A DNA stretch of 64,000 nucleotides from Furfurilactobacillus curtus (GCF_045862785.1 NZ_BQXO01000004.1:62001-126000), one strand, 5' to 3'. Positions 38,332 to 47,370 are shown, numbered from the stretch's first letter. The notes: a model not told the origin generated them from the sequence alone. Numbers and translations: made by a program.

Positions 38332-39015
38332 CTATTTACGCCTACTAATGGAGTGAGCAGATGTACCATACACCGCGTTGTCGTATAGCCACTGTTTAAT
38401 ATCAATATCACGCCCACTTCGATAATATTTTTGAAGCAAGGAACCATACCAGTGCATTTTATTTTCAGGAATGGCCAAAATACCAGCCCCAGCATCGATC
38501 ATTAAAGCGTTGGCCGATACAATTGCCGTCCGCTTATTGCCATTGGCAAACAGTTGCCAGCGAGATAAATAAAGATTTAAATCTATCGCATTTTCCGTTG
38601 CTGATTGGCCTTGTTGGCTAATTTTTTCAATGTCATTCAACGCGTCATGCTCATTAGGAATGGGGGGCACCCATAAATCATTGGTGAGTGGCACCTGAAC
38701 ACCCTCAGTACGGATTTGGCCTGCGCCCAGATGACTACTCCGAACCGCATTATTGATAGCCAAAACATCTTTGGCAACAAAGACGCCTTGACGTTTAATC
38801 ACAAATTCATAAGCACGTTTCAGACTGATTACTGTGTCGATATCTTCAGGTCGCACACCACTAACCTCAAGATTATTCACAATCGATTCGGTTTGAGGCA
38901 TAGTAATCGGTAAATCTTCAAACTTACCAGTTGTGAAAACCATTTGTACTAAGTTCCGTTCAACTAATTCGATTTCACTTTCACGATCATAAAAGTATTT
39001 GTCTGGAAAGACCAT
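38332..39015 (-). CDS. Fic-fold protein with altered catalytic motif
   Basis: 227 aa. Fic proteins transfer AMP (or phosphate in Doc) from a nucleotide to a target protein. Seen: the Fic core around residues 75-200 with RWQLFANGNKRTAIVSAN. In the canonical HxFx(D/E)GN(G/K)R motif the His is replaced by Gln (Gln154) and the acidic residue by Asn, while F, GN, K and R remain. AMP transfer by the usual base is therefore doubtful. Start 39015 follows AAAGGGG; a TATAAT box lies on the minus strand at 39064-39069. No small antitoxin gene is adjacent; the protein has its own N-terminal ~60 residues. Confidence 0.75.
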   Translation of the reverse strand: MVFPDKYFYDRESEIELVERNLVQMVFTTGKFEDLPITMPQTESIVNNLEVSGVRPEDIDTVISLKRAYEFVIKRQGVFVAKDVLAINNAVRSSHLGAGQIRTEGVQVPLTNDLWVPPIPNEHDALNDIEKISQQGQSATENAIDLNLYLSRWQLFANGNKRTAIVSANALMIDAGAGILAIPENKMHWYGSLLQKYYRSGRDIDIKQWLYDNAVYGTSAHSISRRK

Positions 39016-39063
39016 ATTGTAATTTCCCCTTTCAATTGATCTTTTTAGCACCAGTTTCTAACT

Positions 39064-39069
39064 ATTATA
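39064..39069 (-). promoter_or_regulatory. -10 box, probable promoter of the Fic-fold gene
   Basis: Perfect TATAAT about 50 bp upstream of the start; no good -35 at 17 bp. Confidence 0.4.
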
Positions 39070-39254
39070 AAAGCCAATAACTCTGCTACGCATCAGTAGT
39101 ACCATCCTAGGTCATCACTTATGACATACAGCGGACAATCGAAAAATAATTCATGTTTTAGAACTCAATATTCTTTCAGAGTCTGCTAAAACCCGTTATT
39201 TATTCAACCGTTAAATTGGCAGTTTAAAAATTGAACCAATCAGTAGGTAAAAAG

Positions 39255-41006
39255 ATTTCTCATCCCATTAATCTGACATACATCTGAAGCGAATCAAGTA
39301 AGGACTTAAATTTAACAATTGTTCTTCATCCCATTAATCTGACATACATCTGAAGCCTTTCTTGCTAGAAAAAATCAAGGACAACAGTTCTTCATCCCAT
39401 TAATCTGACATACATCTGAAGCCACTTGTTTAACTCATGTTTAGCTGCCTCAGTTCTTCATCCCATTAATCTGACATACATCTGAAGCTTATTGAGGTCT
39501 TGACCCCAGATGGTTTCGGTTCTTCATCCCATTAATCTGACATACATCTGAAGCGAGCAGCTGACGATGTCATCAGTCAGATCAGTTCTTCATCCCATTA
39601 ATCTGACATACATCTGAAGCTCATTCTTGTTGGCCCGTAGCATTGCTAGTGTTCTTCATCCCATTAATCTGACATACATCTGAAGCTGACATGCAAGTCT
39701 TCGCTTGACGTGCCACGTTCTTCATCCCATTAATCTGACATACATCTGAAGCTTGACATGACCCTACCGCCGGCACCAATAAGTTCTTCATCCCATTAAT
39801 CTGACATACATCTGAAGCGTTGATTGATCTGCTTGATCTTGCTTAGCGGTTCTTCATCCCATTAATCTGACATACATCTGAAGCGAGACTATCCAGAGAC
39901 TACAACAGAGACTAGTTCTTCATCCCATTAATCTGACATACATCTGAAGCTCTAACACGCTCTCCGTGTGGTCAACCGACGTTCTTCATCCCATTAATCT
40001 GACATACATCTGAAGCAGGCTGATATTACCGAACTCAAGGCTAAGCGTTCTTCATCCCATTAATCTGACATACATCTGAAGCCATCCTCGTTCACATCAA
40101 CCGCCATCCTTTGTTCTTCATCCCATTAATCTGACATACATCTGAAGCGCAAGATCAAGCTCACGTAAGGACTTTTAAGTTCTTCATCCCATTAATCTGA
40201 CATACATCTGAAGCTACTTGTAACTACACTTGTTCACTTAGCAAGTTCTTCATCCCATTAATCTGACATACATCTGAAGCTTAGCTAAGCTTGTCCGTTT
40301 GGTTGACGGCGTTCTTCATCCCATTAATCTGACATACATCTGAAGCAAGTCAGAGAATATTCAAAAGGTAGCCGATGTTCTTCATCCCATTAATCTGACA
40401 TACATCTGAAGCGCTCTGTCAAAGAACTAAATACTGTCATGAGTTCTTCATCCCATTAATCTGACATACATCTGAAGCTGGGTTATCAATATGCCACCCT
40501 GTGATAGAGTTCTTCATCCCATTAATCTGACATACATCTGAAGCACCGTGATCCACACCATCCACAAATTGACGGTTCTTCATCCCATTAATCTGACATA
40601 CATCTGAAGCATTAATCGTGCTTTGAAGCGATTTAACAGCGTTCTTCATCCCATTAATCTGACATACATCTGAAGCCCCATGCCCGTTTTATAAGCAACA
40701 GCCGCGGTTCTTCATCCCATTAATCTGACATACATCTGAAGCTTTGGGGATGATGATTCATGACTGAAGTGAGTTCTTCACCCCATTAATCTGACATACA
40801 TCTGAAGCTTTTTCTTTGTATATGTTGCCATTTTAAATGTTCTTCATCCCATTAATCTGACATACATCTGAAGCTCGGGTTCGCCATCTGGGGAGCCTAT
40901 TTTTGTTCTTCATCCCATTAATCTGACATACATCTGAAGCTATAACAACGCCATTTTTTCGCACGTCGAGGTTCTTCATCCCATTAATCTGACATACATC
41001 TGAAGC
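39255..41006 (-). CRISPR. Type II-A CRISPR array, 27 repeats and 26 spacers
   Basis: 36-bp repeats at an exact 66-bp period from 39255 to 41006, all spacers 30 bp. In crRNA sense (minus strand) the repeat begins GCTTCAGATGTATGTCAG and ends GGGATGAAGAAC. The leftmost unit (39255-39290) has three changes at its + strand 5' end, the usual degenerate trailer repeat, and the unit at 40773 has one T-to-C change. Anti-repeat complementarity with the + strand tracrRNA fixes minus-strand transcription, so the newest spacers are next to csn2. No spacer is duplicated. One spacer (S24, 40809-40838) reads on the minus strand as a gene start ATGGCAACATATAC. Confidence 0.98.
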
Positions 41007-41042
41007 AGACCACGCGTTCGCATACTCGTCAGGTACACAGCG
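41007..41042 (-). promoter_or_regulatory. 36-bp leader position between csn2 and the array
   Basis: The only sequence between the csn2 stop and the first repeat. It is GC-rich and lacks the long AT-rich leader and promoter expected of II-A arrays; on the minus strand it ends GTGGTCT directly before the repeat. The first 30 nt next to the repeat are exactly spacer length but no repeat follows them. Confidence 0.5.
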
Positions 41043-41702
41043 CTAGAATTGGACGAAATCCTCGTCAATAGTCGTTTTCCAAATGTAATCAGACGTTTCA
41101 ACATCATTAATTTGCCTCTCAATGAATAAAACTTTAACACCAAGTGAACCTGCATATTCTGCTAGTTCCGTTAATTGATCGGTTGTTAAGAAAAACCAAA
41201 CGTCAGTTAGCACTAAGAGTCGGTGATCGTTTAATTCATTCATAATTGTTATCACTGCCCCTATTTTATCATACGGTGATAACGTCTGGGGCAGATCAAT
41301 CATGATTGATTGATCCTTAATCGCCGTTTTTGAATCCCACGTATCCTGGATCTTTAATGGCAGGTTGTTCTCAAAGATAACTTGAGTTAAAAGTGTCTTT
41401 TCTTGGCAATCCAATTCGTACAAATTTCGCAATTCTTCCTCGTCTAAGCAATCAATCAGCACCTTAACAGCTTGACGGTTGAAAAAAGCATTTATATCAA
41501 ATGAACCATTTAGGCTGCCAAAATAAATCAGCGCCTTACTACAAACCAGCTGTTTACCCGCATCACTACAGACGATTTTTTCATCATATTCGCGTAAATG
41601 GCTCGTGATTTCCCACAACGTATTCGCATTCGTAATGGTTAAAAAGTTCAATCCCGCTTGTAGCTTAATTGGCTCAAACGGATAATAAGTTAGTTGATCC
41701 AT
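41043..41702 (-). CDS. csn2: CRISPR adaptation protein Csn2
   Basis: 219 aa, short Csn2 type; family members form tetrameric rings that slide on DNA ends during spacer acquisition. Seen: YPFEPIKLQAGLNFLTI at the N terminus and LLVLTDVWFFLTTDQLTELAEYA near 165-185, both typical. Its start overlaps the cas2 stop. Its TAG lies 36 bp from the first repeat. Confidence 0.93.
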   Translation of the reverse strand: MDQLTYYPFEPIKLQAGLNFLTITNANTLWEITSHLREYDEKIVCSDAGKQLVCSKALIYFGSLNGSFDINAFFNRQAVKVLIDCLDEEELRNLYELDCQEKTLLTQVIFENNLPLKIQDTWDSKTAIKDQSIMIDLPQTLSPYDKIGAVITIMNELNDHRLLVLTDVWFFLTTDQLTELAEYAGSLGVKVLFIERQINDVETSDYIWKTTIDEDFVQF

Positions 41703-42010
41703 TAAATAACCACCACCTTTAAGTCTTGATTGCCAATCTCAGTATTCGGCGTACCTGCCATGAACTTCATCGACGCATATTGACGCTCTGTGACCGTCAA
41801 TGTTTGGATCAAGCCATCTGCTGGTGCGACTCGTTCTAGCAGCTCAGCGGCCTTTTTATTCACAGTAATACGAACATAAATACTTTCTTGCATCATAATA
41901 AATCCTTCAGATAAAAGTGCTTTTCGAAACTGTCGATAATTTTTACGGTCTTGCGCCGTTTCGGTCGGTAAATCAAACATTACCATTAATCGCATAATTC
42001 GATACCTCAT
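41702..42010 (-). CDS. cas2: CRISPR-associated endoribonuclease/scaffold Cas2
   Basis: 102 aa ferredoxin-like protein that bridges Cas1 dimers in the integrase. Seen: MRLMVMFDLPTETAQDRKNY with the conserved Asp, and SIYVRITVN. Overlaps both cas1 and csn2 by a few bases. Confidence 0.96.
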   Translation of the reverse strand: MRYRIMRLMVMFDLPTETAQDRKNYRQFRKALLSEGFIMMQESIYVRITVNKKAAELLERVAPADGLIQTLTVTERQYASMKFMAGTPNTEIGNQDLKVVVI

Positions 42011-42876
42011 AGTTCAAACTCCCAATGTGGCAAACTGGTCTCATCGTTAAGATAGCCAACACTATCACGAACCATTTCCGTACAAACACTCGCGACTAAC
42101 GCCTCATGGCCATTGAAATTGATTGGGTCTGACAGTAAGCTAATCAATTCAACTTTGATATCCAACGACAGCGGTTCCTCTTTATGCCGTTGAACCACTT
42201 CATCGACTAAGGGACGCAACGGTTCCATCAAGTCGCTTGCCAGATTATATTGATTTTCTGTGCTATCATGATGAATACCAAAATTGGTCAAATATCCCAA
42301 AGCGTTTATTTCTCTGGAAAAGGCAGAAAGTAATATTGAGTAACCATAATTGAGCATTGCATTAACCGGTTGCTCTTCATCCCGCCGTGTAAAACCAGTA
42401 TCGATTAAGCGTGTGAAATATAATCTTGCCGCCACCGCCTCCCGATTAGTCGTATCGCCTTCGTCAACACCATCTATTAATTCGGTGAACTGTTCGCAAT
42501 CTTGCTTTAAGTCTTGCAGAAGCTGCTGCTGGTTTTTCATTTTATTTCTGATGACCTGTTGCCATAATTTTTGGCGATGATCTTCTTTCCACACCATTTG
42601 CTTCTTTAGTCGTGAATTACGCTGATGATTATTGTAATAACCGTCAATTTCACCAATTGGTGATGACTTGTCATCAGTAAACACAATCTTAACATCATGT
42701 CGAAGCAGCATCATCACTGCATAACTGGTGATAACCGCCCGTGTCGTCCCAATAATTAGACACTGTATGTCATCTAAAGGGATTTGATGAACATCTGTTT
42801 CAGTTTTAACAACCAGATGATTCATTTTGTAGGATAATTTCGAATGTTGGGTAATTAATACATTTCGCCATGCCAT
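42007..42876 (-). CDS. cas1: CRISPR integrase Cas1
   Basis: 289 aa, the catalytic subunit of spacer integration. Seen: MAWRNVLITQHSKLSYK, the subtype II Cas1 start, and the active-site region NFGIHHDSTENQYNLASDLM (His and Asp) with an upstream catalytic Glu near 150. Its 5' end overlaps the -35 area of the oppositely directed tracrRNA promoter. It is separated from cas9 by a strong terminator, so adaptation genes may have their own promoter or depend on readthrough. Confidence 0.96.
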   Translation of the reverse strand: MAWRNVLITQHSKLSYKMNHLVVKTETDVHQIPLDDIQCLIIGTTRAVITSYAVMMLLRHDVKIVFTDDKSSPIGEIDGYYNNHQRNSRLKKQMVWKEDHRQKLWQQVIRNKMKNQQQLLQDLKQDCEQFTELIDGVDEGDTTNREAVAARLYFTRLIDTGFTRRDEEQPVNAMLNYGYSILLSAFSREINALGYLTNFGIHHDSTENQYNLASDLMEPLRPLVDEVVQRHKEEPLSLDIKVELISLLSDPINFNGHEALVASVCTEMVRDSVGYLNDETSLPHWEFEL

Positions 42877-42890
42877 TTTTCATCAACCTT

Positions 42891-42899
42891 TGCTATAAT
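42891..42899 (+). promoter_or_regulatory. tracrRNA promoter (extended -10)
   Basis: TGCTATAAT: a perfect -10 with an upstream TGn. There is no good -35; the expected site (42871-42876) falls on the cas1 start codon region. Confidence 0.65.
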
Positions 42900-42904
42900 A
42901 TATT

Positions 42905-43070
42905 TGTGGTCAACGTCAGACCACATTTAATGGGTCTCCCGCCTATTAATCTGACATACAGAATTGAAGTAAAGCAAAGCTTCGGCTGAGCTCACCACTT
43001 TTTATAAAGGGCCGTATGGCCACTTACATATAAAAACAACCCCCGCTACCTACTAGCGGGGGTTGCTTTT
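42905..43070 (+). ncRNA. tracrRNA, antisense to the cas9-cas1 junction
   Basis: Predicted parts in order: 5' hairpin GTGGTC / GACCAC (42906-42924); anti-repeat CCTATTAATCTGACATAC then TTGAAG (42942-42969), complementary to the 5' part of the crRNA repeat with a central bulge; nexus-like AGCTTCGGCT (42978-42987); stem GGCC-GTAT-GGCC near 43010-43021; terminator hairpin 43037-43065 with T4. Placement between cas1 and cas9 is known in lactobacillar II-A loci. 5' end is inferred from the -10 box and not mapped. Confidence 0.85.
43037..43065. terminator. Bidirectional terminator shared by tracrRNA and cas9
   Basis: Perfect 12-bp stem CAACCCCCGCTA / TAGCGGGGGTTG with CCTAC loop, A5 on the left and T4 on the right. 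It ends 3 bp before the cas9 stop codon, so it can stop cas9 on the minus strand and the tracrRNA on the plus strand. Confidence 0.9.
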
Positions 43071-46000
43071 ACTTTATGCCAGCTTGTTTTGCTAACTGTT
43101 CAATTGTAATTCGTTTTTCAAATAATCCAGTTGGAGATTGGAACACCAACATGTCGGTTGGGTTCAGCTTCCCACTCCATTGTAAACGTCCGTCTGTTTT
43201 CAAGGTTGAGATTCCATATTTTTTCCCGTTAAGCTTTCCTCCGATTTGACTCAACTGACTGCTCAGTCTACTACGATCCGCGTGAAGCAACGAAATTAAA
43301 CTTCTCAACGTTTTTACTCTCACTTCGCGGGGCATGTTAATAAAATCATCTTTATTTTCAACTAAAGCAATAGCTATGACTTGATGCTTAGGCAATAAAA
43401 ATCTTTTATTCATGGCTCTTGAAATGGAATCAAACAAAGACAATAACTGTTCTTCTGATACCTTATTTTCATTGTCGATTAGTGCAAGTTGATTATTTTC
43501 CTTTATGGTTAGGGCCAACTGCTCAGCGTTATGAATCTCAGCGTCCGAGGCGATCCTGATCTTGGCATAACTTGGATATGTCTCATCGTCAGAGACATTT
43601 CTCAGCAACAGCTGCTCATAAGGAACATGCTTTTCAAGTAACAAAGCTTCTGGATATTTTTTCTGTAGCCATTGCTTAGCCGCATCATTTTGCACTTCCC
43701 AGTCACTCGTGAGAAACATCGGAATTGAAATGACTCTATATGCCTTTTTAAATTTGATGATTGCGGAATAAGCAATATTTATATTGTTATACCCGCCATA
43801 CAAAGCAACATCACGATTCTTTTTAGTTGGAAATTGTGGTTGCTTTGTGCCACTGCCTCCAGCTTTAATAATCATTTGGTCATAAAAAGCCCCTGAATCG
43901 TCTGTTGTCTTCAATGTCACCAGCATCTTTTTATACTTCAGTGGGCCATCGACCAGATACTTGAAATCATCTTCATTCCAAACGATTTCACCAGTTTCAA
44001 CATTAGTCGAAGCCACCAGCTTGTGTCCACGCGTCGCTGCGGCCATGGATCCTACCACAAAACTAAATGGATTGATGCGTTCTTCTTCACGTTGGGCGGT
44101 TGCCTCTTGATCTGTCAGTTCAAATTTAAACTTGCTTTGTTCTTGCACGTGTTCCCGCGCCGCTTTAATTCGTTCTTTCGTGTACTTATTATAATAATTA
44201 CCCATCTGATCGCTCAGACGTCCTTGATCAAAGAATCCTTTACGATCGATATATTTGCCAACTGTTGCAATCATTAAGGCATCATGGGCATGATGATAAT
44301 CATTAAGGTCACGATTCTTGCGCAGATCTACGTAACGGCGCATGTCGCCAGTTAGAGAGGCCGGTAGCGCGACAACTTGAGTCTCTTTGAAATGGGTGCC
44401 AATTAAAGCGGCGACATTTTTGATAATTTGACGCGTCTCCACTAATGAACGGGCGATGAAACGCTCTCTTTGCATTTCACCAATTTGTGCACGGGTTAAG
44501 GCATCAAACTTCTGTTGGCTAATGAATCCTGTAGCCAGTAGTCGACTCCAAAATGGCCGCATCGCCCGGCGAATCTCTGTCGGCACCGTCCCAGCGTCTG
44601 ACTTCGTTCGGTTGGTCGTTCGATCCACAAGCACCATATTGTCCAATGAATTTCGTTTCGTAAACGCTTGTGGCACAATGTGGTCAATGTCGTAATCTTC
44701 TAAATGATCAATATCTAGCACATGATCCGGTCGATACATATCTTTTCCTTGCTGCAGGAAATAAAGGTATAGCCGATTTCTTTGTAAGGCATTATTGTCC
44801 TTATACTCGGCACTAATTTCATCAAACCAAGTCTTTAGCACCTTGTCGCCGCTGTACAACTCGCTTAATTGCCGAGCACGGGGGCGCGTTTGTTGGCTGG
44901 CCTGGGTCTCACGCGCAAACTCCAAATAAATTTTATCTGGTTGTTGCCCGGTAGCCCGCACAAGGTCATCCAAAATTCGAAATGATTGCGCAATCCCACG
45001 TTTGGTCTTCTTATCGCCGGGTAGCTCTTGAATTTCATCGTACACGTTATGGGCCGCTTCCGGTGCTTCATTTTGCGCTTTAATCCAAGCAGCCACACCG
45101 AAACGGTCATCCACATTACCAACCACTTCCATGAAGTTTAGGTCAGTTTGATAAAACACATCAAGCAAGGTTTTCGCCCCTTGATCGTCATCAAACGTGC
45201 GATTATTAATTCTGTCGACGTGGTTAACAATATGACTGGTCAATAGCTTCTTAGATAAACGACCCCAACCGGTGTAATGCTTTTTAGCTAACGCAGTGAC
45301 ATGTTCAGCTGATAAATAACTCAATAAACTCAATTGTCGTTTTAAGGCAACCTTATCTTCAAAAACGGTCTGTAATTTAATAATTTCGTCTAACTGATCA
45401 TTACTTAATTCAGTTATTTGATCGCCTAATACCTGCTTTAAGTCTAAATAAGCACTCAAACTATTACTAAATTTGGTCTTTTGACTTAATCCGACAACTT
45501 TAACAGATTGACCGGTATTTTCCGTGATAAAGGTTTCTACATTCTTAACAGTCACATTTTTCTGTCGCCTAAATAGTTGGTTGAAGATCGCTTGCTTCAG
45601 TTGAACATCCAATCGATGCGAGCGCTGTTCACGATTTTCTTCGGCAACCTCTAGGCGAATATTATTTAATTCTTGCAATACGGTAAATGTCTGATATGTT
45701 ACGGAATTGGCTGGTAAGGTGGGTTCCCCAATCAAGTAAGTATCCGTACCGATCAATCGATCGATAAACGCATTTTCTGTCGCATCAGTATCTACAACAT
45801 CTGACAGGTTCCATGGTGTGATCGTGGCATCTTTCTTTTTAATAAGCCAGTGATTCTTTTCTTCACCAGCAAACTGGGTATCACTTTGAAGCTTGCTGAC
45901 GAGCGGTCCAACATAGTAGGGCACCCTAAAATTGATCAGTCCGGCAATCTTCGTATCCGTTCGATCTGCTTGCGTGTATGTTTCAGCCAAGAATGGATAA

Positions 46001-47292
46001 TACTGCTTTTGATGATCAATAATCTGACGCACTTCGTTCAGATGCAGTTGATGCGGAATTGAGCCATTCTCCTTCGTCCGTTGACGCGGTAAAAATTGTC
46101 CGTCTTCAATTTTCTGTAAGTAGTCAGCTTTTTGTGGCAAATCCGAGTCCAAAATTAACTGGGTAAAGAAGGCTTTCGGCGCTTTTAACTTGTCGTCAGA
46201 GTCCGCAGCTAGCCATAATCGATAATTCTGATCAAAGGCGTCGCGATCTTGCTTGCGTAACTCCTTTAGTGCTTCACGTTGTTGATGGTGATCATCGTAT
46301 CGTTGAACCATCGCGGCTGAGATTGTCTTTGCATCACCAAGCAGCATCTTTAAGGTCAAGCCATTAAAGACCTTTTGCAAGGCCAAGACGAATTCATATT
46401 GTTCTGGTGCTAACAGACCGTCTACTGTGGCTAATTTATCGTCAATGTCCCCGTCACTAAACTTAAATTTATATGGTTTCTTATCGTCGGCGGTCAAGCC
46501 TTGAAGGTTAAAAACCGTCGTCCAATCGATCTGATTACCAACTAAGCCACTAAAAATTGTCTTAAAACAGCGTTTGGCCAGTTTAATGTCACCAGTAACT
46601 TCCATGTCAACAAGTGCTTGTTCAACTCGACCTGAATTACCAAGTTTGTCATTCGTCAAAATCGCCGATAATTTAATAGCATCAAAGGTAACTGAAAATT
46701 CAGGCATCATTTGTTCAACAAAGGTCGTTAAAAGTTGAACAAGATTCGCGACATCAAACGAGTCCGCCGCCGAAATTTCACCCTCGCGTAAAAAATGGCC
46801 GCGATATTTAACCGCGTGATGAATGGCCAAATAGATTTCCCGCAAATCATGTTGCTTGCTATCCTGCATTAACGCCTGACGCAAGTGATAAATCGTGGGG
46901 TAATCATGATAAAACGCCGAGTCCGCCGCCGTCGATCCAAACAAGGCTCCGTTCGCAACACCAGCCGCTTCATTCACTTGTGGATTGTGCTCATCAGTAG
47001 GATGAACCCAAGAATATTTTGACCGTTCTAAAAAATTCTCGTCAACTTTAGCTAATTCCGGTGCAAACATATCCCGTAGTAACTTTAAGCGCCATCGACG
47101 TCGAGATAATCGACGCCGAGTCGAGCGAAATAAACGTCTTTCCTCTGCCGTTTCCGCTGAATCAAACAAACGGACGCCTAACAGATGATTCCCTTTTGCC
47201 CGCTTTAATCGATAATCATCATCGATTGCGGCCCACCCCACTGAACCAGTCCCGATGTCTAAACCAACTGAATACCCATTGTGATTACTCAT
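43069..47292 (-). CDS. cas9: Type II-A CRISPR effector nuclease Cas9
   Basis: 1407 aa, RNA-guided double-strand DNA endonuclease. Domains in order: RuvC-I with VGLDIGTGSVGWA (Asp12); Arg-rich bridge helix RLFRSTRRRLSRRRWRLKLL (about 53-72); REC lobe to about 750; RuvC-II with IYLEFARE (Glu791); HNH with DYDIDHIVPQAF (His871) and an Asn in NRTKSD; RuvC-III with YHHAHDAL (His1001, Asp1004); C-terminal PAM-interacting region about 1120-1407. All catalytic residues are present. ATG at 47292 follows GAGGGG. PAM cannot be read from the sequence. Confidence 0.98.
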   Translation of the reverse strand: MSNHNGYSVGLDIGTGSVGWAAIDDDYRLKRAKGNHLLGVRLFDSAETAEERRLFRSTRRRLSRRRWRLKLLRDMFAPELAKVDENFLERSKYSWVHPTDEHNPQVNEAAGVANGALFGSTAADSAFYHDYPTIYHLRQALMQDSKQHDLREIYLAIHHAVKYRGHFLREGEISAADSFDVANLVQLLTTFVEQMMPEFSVTFDAIKLSAILTNDKLGNSGRVEQALVDMEVTGDIKLAKRCFKTIFSGLVGNQIDWTTVFNLQGLTADDKKPYKFKFSDGDIDDKLATVDGLLAPEQYEFVLALQKVFNGLTLKMLLGDAKTISAAMVQRYDDHHQQREALKELRKQDRDAFDQNYRLWLAADSDDKLKAPKAFFTQLILDSDLPQKADYLQKIEDGQFLPRQRTKENGSIPHQLHLNEVRQIIDHQKQYYPFLAETYTQADRTDTKIAGLINFRVPYYVGPLVSKLQSDTQFAGEEKNHWLIKKKDATITPWNLSDVVDTDATENAFIDRLIGTDTYLIGEPTLPANSVTYQTFTVLQELNNIRLEVAEENREQRSHRLDVQLKQAIFNQLFRRQKNVTVKNVETFITENTGQSVKVVGLSQKTKFSNSLSAYLDLKQVLGDQITELSNDQLDEIIKLQTVFEDKVALKRQLSLLSYLSAEHVTALAKKHYTGWGRLSKKLLTSHIVNHVDRINNRTFDDDQGAKTLLDVFYQTDLNFMEVVGNVDDRFGVAAWIKAQNEAPEAAHNVYDEIQELPGDKKTKRGIAQSFRILDDLVRATGQQPDKIYLEFARETQASQQTRPRARQLSELYSGDKVLKTWFDEISAEYKDNNALQRNRLYLYFLQQGKDMYRPDHVLDIDHLEDYDIDHIVPQAFTKRNSLDNMVLVDRTTNRTKSDAGTVPTEIRRAMRPFWSRLLATGFISQQKFDALTRAQIGEMQRERFIARSLVETRQIIKNVAALIGTHFKETQVVALPASLTGDMRRYVDLRKNRDLNDYHHAHDALMIATVGKYIDRKGFFDQGRLSDQMGNYYNKYTKERIKAAREHVQEQSKFKFELTDQEATAQREEERINPFSFVVGSMAAATRGHKLVASTNVETGEIVWNEDDFKYLVDGPLKYKKMLVTLKTTDDSGAFYDQMIIKAGGSGTKQPQFPTKKNRDVALYGGYNNINIAYSAIIKFKKAYRVISIPMFLTSDWEVQNDAAKQWLQKKYPEALLLEKHVPYEQLLLRNVSDDETYPSYAKIRIASDAEIHNAEQLALTIKENNQLALIDNENKVSEEQLLSLFDSISRAMNKRFLLPKHQVIAIALVENKDDFINMPREVRVKTLRSLISLLHADRSRLSSQLSQIGGKLNGKKYGISTLKTDGRLQWSGKLNPTDMLVFQSPTGLFEKRITIEQLAKQAGIK

Positions 47293-47364
47293 AATTTTAA
47301 CCCCTCAACTATTGATCTGCTTAAAATTCTACGCAATGTTAACGCTTTCCACAAGTAGCAAATG

Positions 47365-47370
47365 ATTATA
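47365..47370 (-). promoter_or_regulatory. cas9 promoter (extended -10)
   Basis: Minus-strand TGCTATAAT, the same extended -10 as the tracrRNA promoter; -35 poor. Leader about 65 nt. Confidence 0.6.

Noticed and set aside
39291..40146. Two spacers (S1 and S14) share the 10-mer GTAAGGACTT
   Set aside because: Ten matching bases among 26 spacers can occur by chance; the rest of the two spacers differs.
40437..40649. Open frame running through the CRISPR array on the minus strand
   Set aside because: It consists of repeats and spacers read in frame because the 66-bp period is a multiple of 3; not a gene.
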